A stretch of DNA of 64,000 nucleotides from Sesamum alatum (lineage: Eukaryota > Streptophyta > Magnoliopsida > Lamiales > Pedaliaceae): contig JACGWO010000001.1 of assembly GCA_034509735.1 (NCBI GenBank), positions 32,119,966-32,183,965 on the forward strand, read 5' to 3'. Shown here piece by piece: positions 12,215 to 23,192 of this stretch. The position numbers were made by a program, and so were the translations under genes. The notes under the pieces are model-generated. The model had not been told where the DNA came from. It made no database searches and saw only the letters and a list, made by a program, of their open reading frames with translations. How positions within the stretch are numbered: the stretch's first letter is position 1; each line of letters starts with the position of its first letter.

Positions 12215-12777
12215 AATATTCTATAATCGGTTGAGTAATTATATGATATAATGCATATATATACCTGAACAAAGATTTATAGGTTGCCTTATGTATTTAC
12301 ACATATTTACAGGTACTTTTTTCACATAAATAATTTACTTTATAAAACATATATGCATATATTGCGCTAGTAAATTTTTTGTATTTACATAAATAATAAA
12401 GAATATAAATTTTAAATACTATTTTCTAAATAACATTTGAGTAAAATTTAAAATCACCAAAAGTAGTTTTGGCGAAAAAATAAAACATACCTTTACGGAA
12501 TAAAAAAAATATATAGGAGATAAGTGAGAAGTGCATTTTTGTCCTTCCAATGTCAAATTATTTTGTCAGGGGCCTTTTTGTTACCTTTCATACTTTAGGG
12601 GCCTAAATGCGACGACATGCATAGTTCATGAGTGCAAAATATATTTAACCCTATAAACAAATAAATAAAGTGGAAAAAATATGATTTTATTTTTAACTAT
12701 ATCCTTTTTTGCCTTATAAAAACTTATACGTTTTTATTTATAAAGTACCTATTAAGTTTTAGTCAACATATTTTTAT
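12215..12777. other. AT-rich interval without a recognised gene
   Basis: The sequence is AT-rich with no coding signal. A piece near 12535-12620 (GTCCTTCCAATG ... TTTAGGGGCCTAAATG) resembles one arm of the neighbouring MITE type without a clear partner. Confidence 0.5.
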
Positions 12778-13765
12778 GGAATAATTTCATTTTTGGTTCC
12801 CAGAGTTAGTCATTAAATCACTTTTGCTACTCCAAGTTCCAACCTTATTAATTTCAATCCCTAAGTTTTCTTAAAGTGATCAAAGTTAGTCCTAACCGTT
12901 AGTTGATTGTCTAAATTAATGGAGGAGCCTTTGTGGTCAATTAAGGAGAAATAGCATTTTTCATCCCATAACTTAGGGTCTTTTCACTTTTGATCCTGTA
13001 ATTTTCAAAATGTAGCACTTTCGATCCCATGACACTTTCCGTTAGATATTTAATGAAAAGTGCCACGTGGCCATTAAGTGCATGGGACCAAAAGTGTTAC
13101 TTTTTGAAAGGTATGGGACCAAAAGTGAAAATTCCATAACATATGGGACCAAAAGTGAGAATCCCATAACACATGGGACCAAAAGTGTAAAGGCCTAATG
13201 GCCACGTGGTAAGCACGTGGTGTTTTTCGTTAAAAAATTTAACAGAAAGTTGGCATGGGACCAAAAGTGCTAAGTTTTAGAAGATACGGGACCAAAAGTG
13301 AGAATCCCATAATCAATGAGATCAAAAATGGGAAGATCCCAAGTTACAGGACGAAAACTGTTATTTTCCCGTCAACTAACGTTCAATACTAACTTTGACC
13401 ATTTCAGAAAACTTGGGAATTAAAATTGATGAGGTCGGAACATGCAGTACCAAAATTGATTTAGTGACTAACTTAGGGACCAAAAGTGAATTTCTCTCGA
13501 TTGGTTATTTTTAACCGAAAATGGTGTCTCACACTTTTTTTTCCTATGCCAGGTAAGGGATTGTGATTTTTTGTCATTATGGTGGTTTGCTACCTCTTTT
13601 TTCCTCCTCTAAAAAATTCTCTCCATTAGTTTAGATAGTCAACTAACGGCCAGGACTAATTTTGATCACTGAAAATATTTTGGGACCAAACTTAGTGATG
13701 TAAGAACATGGGGTACCAAAAATAATTTAGTGACTAACTTAGGGGACAAAAAGTAAAACTATCCT
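12778..13765. mobile_element. Fold-back MITE cluster
   Basis: The left arm starts near GGAATAATTTCATTTTTGGT and carries GTTAGTCATTAAATCACTTTTG. Inverted copies of this arm occur twice on the right, at about 13379-13500 and 13630-13765 (TTTAGTGACTAACTTAGGGG and relatives). This indicates a long-TIR MITE with a duplicated or second nested right arm. A second MITE sits inside it. The outer target duplication is not certain. Confidence 0.7.
12945..13370. mobile_element. MULE-like MITE (426 bp) inside the outer MITE
   Basis: The terminal arms are GGAGAAATAGCATTTTTCATCC and the inverse at TTACAGGACGAAAACTG...TTTTCCC. The flanks GTCAATTAA (12936-12944) and GTCAACTAA (13371-13379) form a 9 bp target duplication with one mismatch, the Mutator-like size. 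The interior repeats GGGACCAAAAGTG several times. There is no coding capacity. Confidence 0.8.
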
Positions 13766-13824
13766 TAATTTTATTTATATTTATTTTTATTATAATTGAA
13801 CTATTTTATTGTGATAATACGAAC

Positions 13825-13852
13825 CACGTGCAACGCACGTGTCGCTCACTAA
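13825..13852 (+). mobile_element. Helitron-like 3' terminus (candidate)
   Basis: A 7 bp perfect stem (CACGTGC, loop AAC, GCACGTG; 13825-13841) is followed 7 nt later by CTAA (13849-13852) and then T. That is the usual Helitron 3' end: hairpin, short spacer, CTRR and a T target. After the T the sequence continues as gypsy LTR. No matching TC-type 5' end was located, so the size is unknown. Confidence 0.45.
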
Positions 13853-13994
13853 TATTATATAAAGCTCTAATTCACTCCGTTCAAGTTTTAATTTGATCAA
13901 AATTTAATTTATAATTATTTATTAATTAATTAAATTTCTTAAATAATTACCAATTAATTCCATAATTATGTATAAAAATTTTTGGACGTCACAT
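13853..13994 (-). repeat. Gypsy LTR fragment
   Basis: About 140 bp match the LTR end seen at 12070-12214 and 5230-5374, finishing in a GGACGTCACA variant of the terminus. It is a third partial copy of this LTR. Confidence 0.75.
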
Positions 13995-14059
13995 TTATAG
14001 GAATTTTAAGGACCAAGAAATAGAAATAATTGTTTCGAGGCACAATGCAAAAAAACACA

Positions 14060-15818
14060 CTTTTTTCTAGGTCTAAAGAAATTTTATTCCATGGATGAAA
14101 CACCATCCAACATAAGGATATTGTTTAATGTGGCTGGGTTATAATTCCCAAAGTCCACCATTACAGCAAGTTTAGACAGGTTATGTGCCACTGAGTTAGC
14201 ATTTCTACGAATGAAATGGAAACAAATTTGAGGGTTGTTACGGATAATGCTGCTAATCTCACCATCTATGGGCCAATGAATGAGTACTGCCATGACCCTA
14301 AGTTAATATCTCTAATCACAATAAGACAGTCCCTTCGATCTCAATGGCGATGCTTGGGAATTTTAAAGCCGTGAACAGCGTTGTCCGAGCTGCCAATGCT
14401 TCAGCGTGAGTCGGGTCAAGAATATTCTTGAAGAAGTTGGACTTCCATCGTAAGCATCTGCCAGGACTGTTTCGCACCACCACCCCATTTCCTGCACCTC
14501 TTTGTTATTGGAAAATGGCCGCATCATAGTTAATTTTGAGGGCACCATTCGGTGGAGGCTTCCAAATAGCAGTACCAACATATTTATGCTGAAGAGTACA
14601 ACCCAGAACTTGTTGTCACAAAGTTAAGTAGCAGATTCGAGCCGAGCTAACTACTCGCAATGAGCATGATTCCTCCTTCTCCATCACCCACTTTAACGAT
14701 GAGGAGGTAATATGAAATATTATGAAAAATGGCAAAAGTGTCCCCCTGGAGAGGCCCAAAAAGCGGATGGGCTCTAAGGTCCATATCTGATATCTCAATG
14801 GGTTGGACCCTGGCCCAATACCTAGGGCGACCCGACCTAGGGGATTCGTCACATAGGGAGGGATTGATTACCTGCAAAATATCAGAATGATAGTGACAAA
14901 TGAGTCAGAACAAGTGGGTGTTGTAAGCCCTATAAATACCCCAGTCAGACAATATTTAAGGTACGACATTTATTGCACCCAGTTAGAAATACTTATTAGA
15001 TCGCACCCTTCTATCTCGATCTAGTCTCTGACTTAAGCATCGGAGGGTCTTCACTGGGGACCTCCCCTCCCAGCAAGCCTAACGATTTTCTTTTCTTATG
15101 TCCCAAACACTCATATGAGAAACCCAGAGGCGATCTGCTACCTTCGACCTCGGATCACACTTATTCCTTGCATACCACAATTTCTAGATGATAACTACAC
15201 AAAGTCTAAATTGCTCCTCTCAAGCTTATCATGCAAATGCTTTAACCAATGTTCACCCAAGCGAAACCCAGATGAAGTGATAAACCAAGGGAGACAGGAT
15301 ATAGCCCATACCTTTCCGGAGAATTCACACTGGACAAAAAGATGATCCTGATCCTCCTTATGTGATAGACAAAAAGGGCACAAGTTAGTGACATCCATAC
15401 CTCTTCTGATTAAATTCAGGGTTATAGGAATAGCACCTTTGCAAGCTCTCTCGCTAGACTAAAGTCTTTATTTTATTAGGGACTTTGCAGGACCATATGA
15501 AACCCCAATGGTTGCGGAATTCGTTACTAGATCACACCTTTTCTGCACGTTGATTCATTATTGTAGCTGCCTCTGAACATAGTATGCACTCCTTACTGAT
15601 AATTGCCCAATCTTAAAGTAGTGTTAGACTAGGGTGTCTTCAGTTCCATTTGTAGCAAGTGGGAGCGACTTGATCAACTCAGCATCAGTAGGATAAAAAT
15701 TATTGCCAATCAAAGCCTCATTTCAACAATGGTTCTCATGGTCAATCAGTTCAGCCATAGTCGCATTCGCCGAAAGAGTATTCAATTTTTTGATAGGTTG
15801 AAAGAATAAGGGCATGGA
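14060..15818 (-). pseudogene. LINE ORF2, 3' half: zf-RVT and RNase H
   Basis: Reading leftward on the minus strand, the segment after 15818 carries the post-RT linker with an AELIDHENH word and a WNEAL-like stretch. Next comes a reverse-transcriptase zinc-binding region (15195-15398: CPFC, then HLFVQC and VW). An arm with LWYARNKC follows. After an insertion comes a plant LINE RNase H (14084-14581, starting at WKPPPNGALKINYDAA and ending near NSVAHNLSKLAV). Stops and frameshifts abound. The 5' half of the same gene is at 54835-56890, and the words at the break (DPWIP there, PYSF here) fit together in frame. No target duplication of the LINE itself was found. Confidence 0.85.
14661..15110. mobile_element. 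LTR-like insertion in the LINE (TRIM or gypsy solo LTR, edges approximate)
   Basis: This segment of about 450 bp separates the LINE zf-RVT arm from its RNase H. It has a promoter-like CCTATAAATACC at about 14931, then CTGACTTAAGCATCGGAGG and a CACTGGGGACCTCCCC patch. That order (TATA, ACTTAAGC/GAGCATCGGAGG word) is common in plant gypsy and TRIM LTRs. I could not fix the ends or a target duplication. Confidence 0.45.
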
Positions 15819-17984
15819 TGAAAGAATCGGGTATGGTCCAAGAATCTAACGGAAGCGTAATTTTAAAGCATAATTTAAACGGGTTCAAAGAAATATACCC
15901 TTTGAAGTTCTCGGGCGTTCGGTGTATGCCAAGAGCATAAATAAAAGGAAGAAGATGTTGGACATATGACTATGGTTAAAAAATAAAAGAAACATTAATA
16001 TAAATGAAAACGCTAACTTTTGTTTACGAATGAAGAACTAGCGCACGCTTTGTTCCTTTCTTCTCCACCGTTCATAATGAGAATTCACCCAAGAACTCCT
16101 CTAAGTGTTGTCCACATCAACTAGTGAATGCCCCTCTAAACTATTGCTAGATAGTAGTAGAGAGGTGAAGAAAAAAAATTCTAAAACAACACTATTGATT
16201 AGTGATTTTGGAATGCTTTAAGTTCAAATCTTTCCAAAAGAGATGAACACTAAAGGAGAAAATATCCAGGAGTTTTTGAAGAGCTATGGACGTTTTTAAT
16301 TAGATTAAGTATATAGGTCCAAACTTAAAGTATAAGCTTATAAGATTTGCAAGTTGGAGCAAGTTAACGGAGAGTTGGAGCTCCTCCAAGGGAGCATCAT
16401 CATGGCCGGCCATGATGGCACATGGAGGTGGTTTCCATGTGCTATCATGGTTGGTGGTTGTGCTAGTAATGTGTGTGTACGTGGAAGTTAGCGTTGGAGG
16501 TTAATTTTGGAGGTTGAATTTTTAATTTTATTTCGTATATACACAAAAACAATTCACATCACATCATTCACTTAACTTGGTTTATTTTTTAGCAACAAAA
16601 GTCTATTGGGCATTAATTAATCCAATTAATTTCAGTCCAATTGAAGCCCAACTAGTTTATTTAATCCAATTAAATAAACATAAGTCCAAACTCTATTTAA
16701 TTGATCCAATCAATTAATTAAACCAAACCCGATAAATTAATCCAATTAATTTAGAGTTTCTAAATTGAAAACAATTAACTAATCCAACTAATTAATTCTT
16801 GGACTATCCATCAAATGAATTTTCCAATAAATGACCTAATTATTTATTTTCTCCTTGAATTAATTTAATTCAGATTAAATTAATCCGCTTCTTCTAGAAT
16901 TAATTCCAAATTATAATTCTACCAATCCCATAGTGATTTGTGTGTGACTCATTATGTTCACCATCAGCTAGACTTGGGATTGTGTCCAACACAATGGGTC
17001 CCTCAACTAGACTTGGGATTGTGTCCAACACAATGAGTCAATTAAATCTAATTTAATTAATTATTTTCCAATTAACCATTCATCGAAAAAATCCGTTACC
17101 ATTGGTGGCCATTTAGCAACGGTCTATGGCAATAGAGACTAGGTGAATGTTGGTGTGATTATTTAGGCTCTTGAGTTTCATACGAGTACGATCCTTCCAT
17201 CAGCCATCTCCCGGTCTAATTCTAGGACATAGAATTGTGCATTGGTTCCCATCCTGGACTAGACAACTATGCTCAACAACTCGAGACACATTTATGTTAT
17301 TGATCGACCTAGGAAACCATTCTCTACTCGGCCAATCGCAGCGGCCACAAAGATAAAGAGCTTAAACCGTCTCAGAGCGTATAGTAGGCTCGACTGTCAT
17401 ATACTGATAGATGACGGATCCTATCTTTGAACCCACCGTCCTCACTGCATATTCCGACTGCATTGAATAATGCTTATAATGAATGCATCCCTGATACGAA
17501 CATCTCTTGTCAGATCCAAGATACAACCATCACATGCATGTGATTGCCATGGTTCCTAAAGTTCGAGGGCTAATCTCGTATAAACGAAGCTGGGAATACC
17601 AATCATACCGACAAACCCCCAAGGCTTCTATATAACCATTCCCATGAGTCAGCTTAGTCAGCCCGACAATCCTTATCAACCAACGCACTAAAATTGAATA
17701 GACGTCCAACATTTGTCATCCTCAAAACACGGCACTCACCCAATAAATCCAATACTTAGTGCAAGACTCTATAGGCTCTGGATGCCCTGTCTCGAGATCC
17801 TCGACCTGGAACGTTTCAAACCAACTCTCAGAAGTTGGTCTCATAGCTGTCATCCAATGGGCAGCCAACTACATGGGTTATCCGATTGATCTGTGGGCAT
17901 TTGTTGTGATGTTAAAATGCCGTTTAACTTAATCAGTAAGCACAACAAAGATATAGTTCCACGTATGAACACTTACACAACAAA
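15819..17984 (-). repeat. F 3' LTR (R3), missing about its first 100 bp
   Basis: It matches the reverse of other R3 LTRs, from the TGAAAGAATC end to the region where R3 LTRs carry GTAAGCAC. The final stretch leading to CCTATTCTAACA is absent. It contains the shared core at 17099-17145. Confidence 0.8.
16968..17039. repeat. Direct duplication in the F LTR
   Basis: Two 33 bp copies (16968-17000 and 17007-17039) begin CTAGACTTGGGATTGTGTCC, 39 bp apart. They are a local tandem duplication next to the LTR core, seen only in this copy. Confidence 0.85.
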
Positions 17985-18122
17985 AAGATGCAGGAACCGC
18001 AATGGGCGTAGGCACGTTTTTTTTTTCATTTCGAACGGGCAAAAAACTCATTGGATGAACCTGGTCTGACTTTTGGAACGGTACACATTCCATTGAAACT
18101 GTCGGCGTTCCTAATATTTAGG
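17985..18122. other. Unassigned 138 bp between two LTR pieces
   Basis: The sequence has a T10 run and no match that I can see to any LTR, leader or pol segment in the window. It lies between a truncated R3 LTR and a precisely ended R2 LTR. It could be filler DNA at a deletion, or original flank of the R2 LTR (the last 5 bp are TTAGG). Confidence 0.5.
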
Positions 18123-19872
18123 TGAAGGGACAAGCGGATCCGTCTGGGAGCCCGAGCAGAAGCGTGAGAATGGTAAACATTGCATAAATAAAATAATAAT
18201 TACCAAATCTCAAGGGGTGTACCCTTGGGTGCTCAACCGGACGTTCGATGTAGGATATGATAATGTAAAAACACATATATCATATAAAGCATGGATGTAG
18301 AAATTAACTACGATAACGTAAAATCAAAGATTACCTTTGTAGTTGATTTTCTTGCACAGCTACGAGCATTGTTCCTCTCCGGATATGTCCACTAAGTTCA
18401 AATGTATGAACTCTTCAAACAAAGTCCACACCATACCGGAAGAGATCAAGTTTCTCTTGCTAGAGAAAAACAAATCTAAGAGGATACGATACAAGAAATT
18501 AGAGCACTATTAAATCAGTGTCTTTTCTTGATCTAGCTTTTGTTCTTCAAAATGATCCAAGATCAAATGAAGAACAAAAGGAGATAGTATGAGAGTAGAG
18601 AGGGGTTGAAAATTAGAGAGAAAAGGGAGGTGTATTTTTCTTCTTTTTCCTAGAAAAAGATGAAAATGTAATTCTCTCTTTCATTGATGATAGTATATAC
18701 TCATATATATACTAAATTAATGTAATTATTGGAATGTGTCCAGGTTCATCGAAGGATATCTAGATACATCCCAATCAATCATACTAATTCATCAATCAAG
18801 CCTACCATCTCATAAGGTGTGATTTAATCATACCTAATGAAAGAGGCTTGATTGGAATTAATTTGTTCCTTACCAAAAGGGACAAGTCAACCCTTCATCA
18901 AGGCCTTGGATGGCCGATTTTTAGTCTTCCAAAAGAGGCAGTTTTCGGCCATGCTAGTTTGGGGAGAAGTCCAACTTCTTCTCATTCCAAAAGTGGAATT
19001 CACACACATTTTGGGCTAAATTTAATGGACCCGGTTTCATTGTAATCCAACTACAACGAGCCCAAAATTAAATCCCATTGAATTCAAGGTCCACTTAAAT
19101 AATTCCCATTTAATCTGTTAATCCAATTAAAAGATCCAATTTTTGATTCTCTACATTAACCGATAAATCTCATATACCGATTAAAACGAGGGCCCGATAC
19201 AATATCAGCTCCTCCATCCAATGGACAATCCCTTAAGTAATCCAATTACTCATTATCCTCTGAAATTGACTCCGATTCAATTTCTCCACCTCCAAGGTGA
19301 TTTGTGTTTGACCCTTTAGGTTACCCCTCAGCTATATTTGGGCCCGTGCCCAACAGGAACCCGTTACCATGGGTGGCCGTCTAGCAACAGTGCATGGCAC
19401 TAGAGACTAGGTGAATGTTGGCGTGAACATTTAGGCGCCGATTCCGTACGGGTACGGTTCTTCCATCTACCATCTCCCGGCCTTAGTCTAGGGTATGGAA
19501 TTGGGCGTCGGTTCCCATCCTTGACTAGGCGTCTATGCTTAATACTCGAGACTATGCATGCCTTATTGCATCGACACAGGAAACCATTTCCTGTTCGACC
19601 AACCACTGTGGCCACAGGTTTAAGCAGCATGAACGTGTCTCTGAGTGCATAGGAGATACCTCTATCACATACTGACAGGGGACAGATCCTCTTCTTGAAA
19701 CCCACCGTCCCCGCTACAGATTCTGACTGCACTGACAAGGCTTATAGTGATCATCTTACAAAATGACCACCTCTTACCAGATCTAAGATACAACCATCGT
19801 GTGCACGTGACTGCCATGGTTTCTCAAGTCTGAGGACTACTCCCGTACCATCGTGTGCACGTGACTGCCATG
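18123..19872 (-). repeat. R2 LTR fragment (left part of a chimeric LTR)
   Basis: It starts TGAAGGGACAAGCGGATCCG like the R2 LTR at 35066 and follows it to the region with the GTGTGCACGTGACTGCCATG word. There it switches abruptly to R1 sequence. The core is at 19367-19413. It is probably the 3' LTR of the R2 element whose 5' LTR is at 35066-37279, but the outer flanks (TTAGG, GTCTA) do not match, so that pairing is an inference. Confidence 0.75.
19793..19872. repeat. 26 bp templated duplication at the LTR chimera junction
   Basis: The 26 bp at 19793-19818 are repeated exactly at 19847-19872, immediately before R1 LTR sequence begins (19873 onward). The R2 LTR at 35066 lacks the second copy. 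This looks like template switching during end-joining. Confidence 0.8.
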
Positions 19873-20777
19873 ACTTCCATGGCACTAGAGACTAGGTGAA
19901 TATGCGTGGGGATGAACATTTAGGCTCTACAGTACATCTATCCTTCCGTCTACGGTCTCAACACTTAGGGTCTAGGGCACGGATATGCAGGTACCATCTT
20001 GGACCTAAGTGTCGGTCTGTCCTATACCAAACGCCGCAGGGAATCCTTCCCTTCTGTTTAGTTACTGTGGCCACAGATTTTAGGGACAAGACACAGAGTA
20101 TAGTGAGACGCTACTGTCAACGCTCTTGACAAGAGACAGATGCTTTCTTGGAAACTACTGTCACGTTGCACACCGTGACTGCACTAGATATGGCTTATGA
20201 CTACTCAACTGTATTTTGGCAATCTCCCACCATACCTAAGATACAGTCACGATGTACAGGTAAACTCAGTAATTCCTCAAGTCAAAGGATTACCTATACC
20301 GTTAGAACCGGGAACTCTCGTCATACTTAGCCGATCCTACTCAAGGTCCTCCGTAAGACGGTTCTCGCGAGTCACCTCAGTCAGTCGCTCCCTAGCAAGC
20401 TGACCCCTAACACTGCTTAGACGACCCTCGTCACCCGTGGATGAAACACGACAGCAGATGCCTAGTTCAAGTCTCAAGTGGATTCTCGGTACCCATTTTC
20501 GAGATTCCTTCACTTGGAGATTTTCAGACTGATTCGGGGGAACTGATTTCATGAACCTACCTCCAAGCGTAGTCCCAGTCCCCAAAATGTAATCTCAGTT
20601 TGTGGGCTTTGTTTGTGTAGTGAACAGTTATAAAGCAGTTAAAGTGAACATAGACAAAGTATAAGCTAGATGAATTTCACTTTCTTATTCATCAAGGTTT
20701 ATTAAAACTTTGAAATTGTCCAGACATAGGTTACAATTCGCCTAATAAGATTGGCTTCATGGTCACCTATTGTAACA
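19873..20777 (-). repeat. Element A 3' LTR (R1), truncated
   Basis: It aligns with the right-hand 905 bp of the 5' LTR at 32403-34370, by eye at well over 90 percent identity. It ends ATTGTAACA next to ATCTCACACTTGAC, the reverse of the polypurine tract. The promoter half is missing, replaced by R2 LTR. Confidence 0.85.
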
Positions 20778-20792
20778 ATCTCACACTTGACC
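20778..20792 (-). other. Polypurine tract of element A
   Basis: ATCTCACACTTGAC on the + strand is the reverse of GTCAAGTGTGAGAT. It directly abuts the 3' LTR and primes plus-strand DNA synthesis in this class. Confidence 0.8.
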
Positions 20793-20793
20793 T

Positions 20794-21339
20794 TTAAAGC
20801 CAATCACCTATATGCCTAATCCCCATCTTCCCAAGATGTTGCGTATGAGCGCTCTGCGACATAGGATTCGTCAGCGGATCTGCTGTTTTGTTTGCTGAGT
20901 TGACTTGGTCCATCCGAACGTCACCTCTTCCTACCATTTCTCTTAGAAGGTGGTAGCGTCTAAGAATGTGTTTGGATCGGTGATGAGATCTCGGTTCCTT
21001 TGCTTGCGCTATGGCTCTGTTGTTATCATAAAAGATGACTACGGGCTCCGCAATGCTAGGCAGCACACCCAACTCTTGGATGTAGTTTCTCATCTAAACC
21101 GCTTCTTTGGCAGCTTCTGAAGTTGCTATGTATTCGGCTTCAGTGGTGGAATCAAAAGTGGTTGCTTGCATGGAACTTTTCCATGCTACCACTCCTCCAT
21201 TGAGCCTGAATACATAACCTGATTGAGACTTCGCATCATCGTCATCTGCCTGGAAGCTACCATCGCTAAAGCCTTCCAGGATCAGTTCTCCATTGCCATA
21301 AACTAAGAACATTTCCTTAGTCCTCCTCAGGTACTTAAG
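20794..21339 (-). pseudogene. Element A RNase H
   Basis: Reading from the solo-LTR junction leftward, the open frame gives KYLRRTKEMFLVYG, then SQSGYVFRLNGGVVAWKS and STTEAEYIA, the usual copia RNase H signature. A TAG at 21094-21096 interrupts it. The frame resumes with RSHHRSKHILRRYHLLRE and ends near GDWL at 20794. The N-terminal part of the same domain is at 23842-24033, on the other side of the solo LTR. The target duplication TTAAG confirms that the two pieces were once adjacent. Confidence 0.9.
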
Positions 21340-22521
21340 TGTTAGAATAGGTGACCATGTAGCCAATCTTGGTAGGCGAATTGTAACCTATGTCTGAACA
21401 ATTTCGAGGTTTTAATAAATCTTTAATGAATAAGAAGTGAAATTTATTTGGCATTGACTTTGTTTGTGTTCACTTTATCTGCTTTATAACTGTTCACTAC
21501 GCAAACAAAGCCCACAGACTGAAAATGCATTTCAGGGACTGGGACTACGCTTGGAGGTAGCACCAATGAAATCAGTTCCGCCGAATCAGTTTGGAAATCT
21601 CCAAGTCAAGGAATCTCGAAATTGGGTACCGAGATTCCCCTTGAGACTTGCATTAAGCATCTACTGTCGTATTTCATCAACGGGTGATGAGGGTCGTCTA
21701 AGCAATGCTAGTGGGTTGGCCTGCTGGGTAGCGGCTGACTGAGGTGACCGTGGGAACTGTCTTATGGAGGACCTTGAGTAGGGTTGGTTAGGTATGACGT
21801 GTGTTCCCGGTTCCAACGGTACAGGTCAAGTCCTTTGACTTGAGGAACTGCTGAGTTTACCTGTATATCAGGGTTGTATCTTAGATATGGTGAGAGATTT
21901 TCAAGATGCACTTGAGTAGTCGTAAGCCATATCTAGTGCAGATCCGGTGTGCAGAGTGACAGTAGTTTCCAAGAAAGGATCTGTCTCTTGTCAAAAGGTG
22001 TTGACAGTTGTGTCACACAAATGCTTTGTGTCTTGTTCCTAAAATCTGTGGCCACAGTAATTGAACAAAAGGGAAGGTTTCCCTTGCGGCGTTTAGTAAA
22101 GGACAGACCGACACTTAGGTCCATAATGGGTACCTGCATAATCCGTGCCCTAGACCCTAAGTGGTGAGACCGTAGACGGAAGGACATATGTACTGTAGAG
22201 CCTAAATGCTCATCCCCGTATATTCACCTAGTCTCTAGTTCCATGGAGCGTTGCTAGATGGCCACTCATGGTAACGGGCGGATTCTAGGAATCCAACCAA
22301 GTCTAGCTGAAAGGTGAACCTAAAGTGTCACACACAATCCGCACACATAAACGTATTTAATTTAGAATTAAATATTTGGAGAAATGGAGCGATTAAATTG
22401 AATTTAATCGGGCCCTTATTTTCTTGGGAAGAATTAATTCCTTTTATTGGATAAAAGGGATTTATGTAATAAATTAGATTTATTAGAAATTGATTTAATG
22501 GGCTTGGAATAAATATTTATA

Positions 22522-23021
22522 GGGTTAATTACACTTACACCCCCTCTGAAAATGTATAATTACACTTTCCCCCAAAAAAGTTTTGAAATTACACTTACAC
22601 CCCCTCCGAAAATTCTCTGTTTACACCTGACCCCCATCCGTTAGAGTTTGGACGAAAAATGTTCACATCAACAAAAATAATTACACAAATTTTCAATTTT
22701 TTCCATAATTTAACAATCTCATGTATATTTTTGTACTTATAAGAGGATAAGTGTAACGTATATGTATGGAGTGAGGCCAATATTATTATATTTTTTCCTT
22801 ATAAGTACATAATTATTGCACGAGAATGTTATATGAGAGGTAAAATTGAAAATTTATGTAATTATTTTTGTTGAAATAAACATTTTTCCGCCCAAACTTT
22901 AACGAATGGAGGTCAGGTGTAAACAAAGAATTTTTAGAGGGGGTGTAAATGTAATTTCAAAACTTCTTTGGGGGAAAGTGTAATTATGCATTTTCAGAGG
23001 GGGTCTAAATGTAATTAACCC
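22522..23021. mobile_element. MULE-like MITE (500 bp)
   Basis: Long terminal inverted repeats begin GGGTTAATTACACTTACACC and carry CCCCCTCTGAAAATG. The flanks are a perfect 9 bp duplication ATATTTATA (22513-22521 and 23022-23030). Internal copies of the arm motif lie around 22565-22615 and 22908-22990. There is no coding potential. The other R1 LTRs lack it. Confidence 0.93.
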
Positions 23022-23138
23022 ATATTTATATTTAATATATTTATTTATTGCCCTTGGAATATTTAAATAGGATTTTAATATTTCATTCAATTAAATCAAT
23101 GGTTGAGATTAAAGGGAGGAATCTATAGCTAAGATTGG

Positions 23139-23192
23139 TTTGACCAAGAAGCTTGAATTTGACTAGGATTTGACCTAGTCAAATCCTAGTCA
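23139..23192 (+). promoter_or_regulatory. TTGAC/GTCAA array upstream of LTR TATA box
   Basis: TTGACC, TTGACT and inverted GTCAA words form a near-perfect hairpin (GACTAGGATTTGAC ... GTCAAATCCTAGTC). It lies about 52 bp before TATAAATACT (23245-23254). TTGAC(C/T) is the W-box bound by plant WRKY factors. The same arrangement occurs in four other R1 LTRs. Confidence 0.6.

Noticed and set aside
14084..14293. Independent RNase H-like host gene
   Set aside because: It is colinear with the LINE zf-RVT domain upstream and shows frame decay, so it is the LINE C-terminus.
21094..21366. Proteins starting MATWSPIL joined to copia domains (also 1134, 25173 and 46698)
   Set aside because: The start is translation of the LTR terminus fused to host pol by insertion. 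The Met is not a real start.
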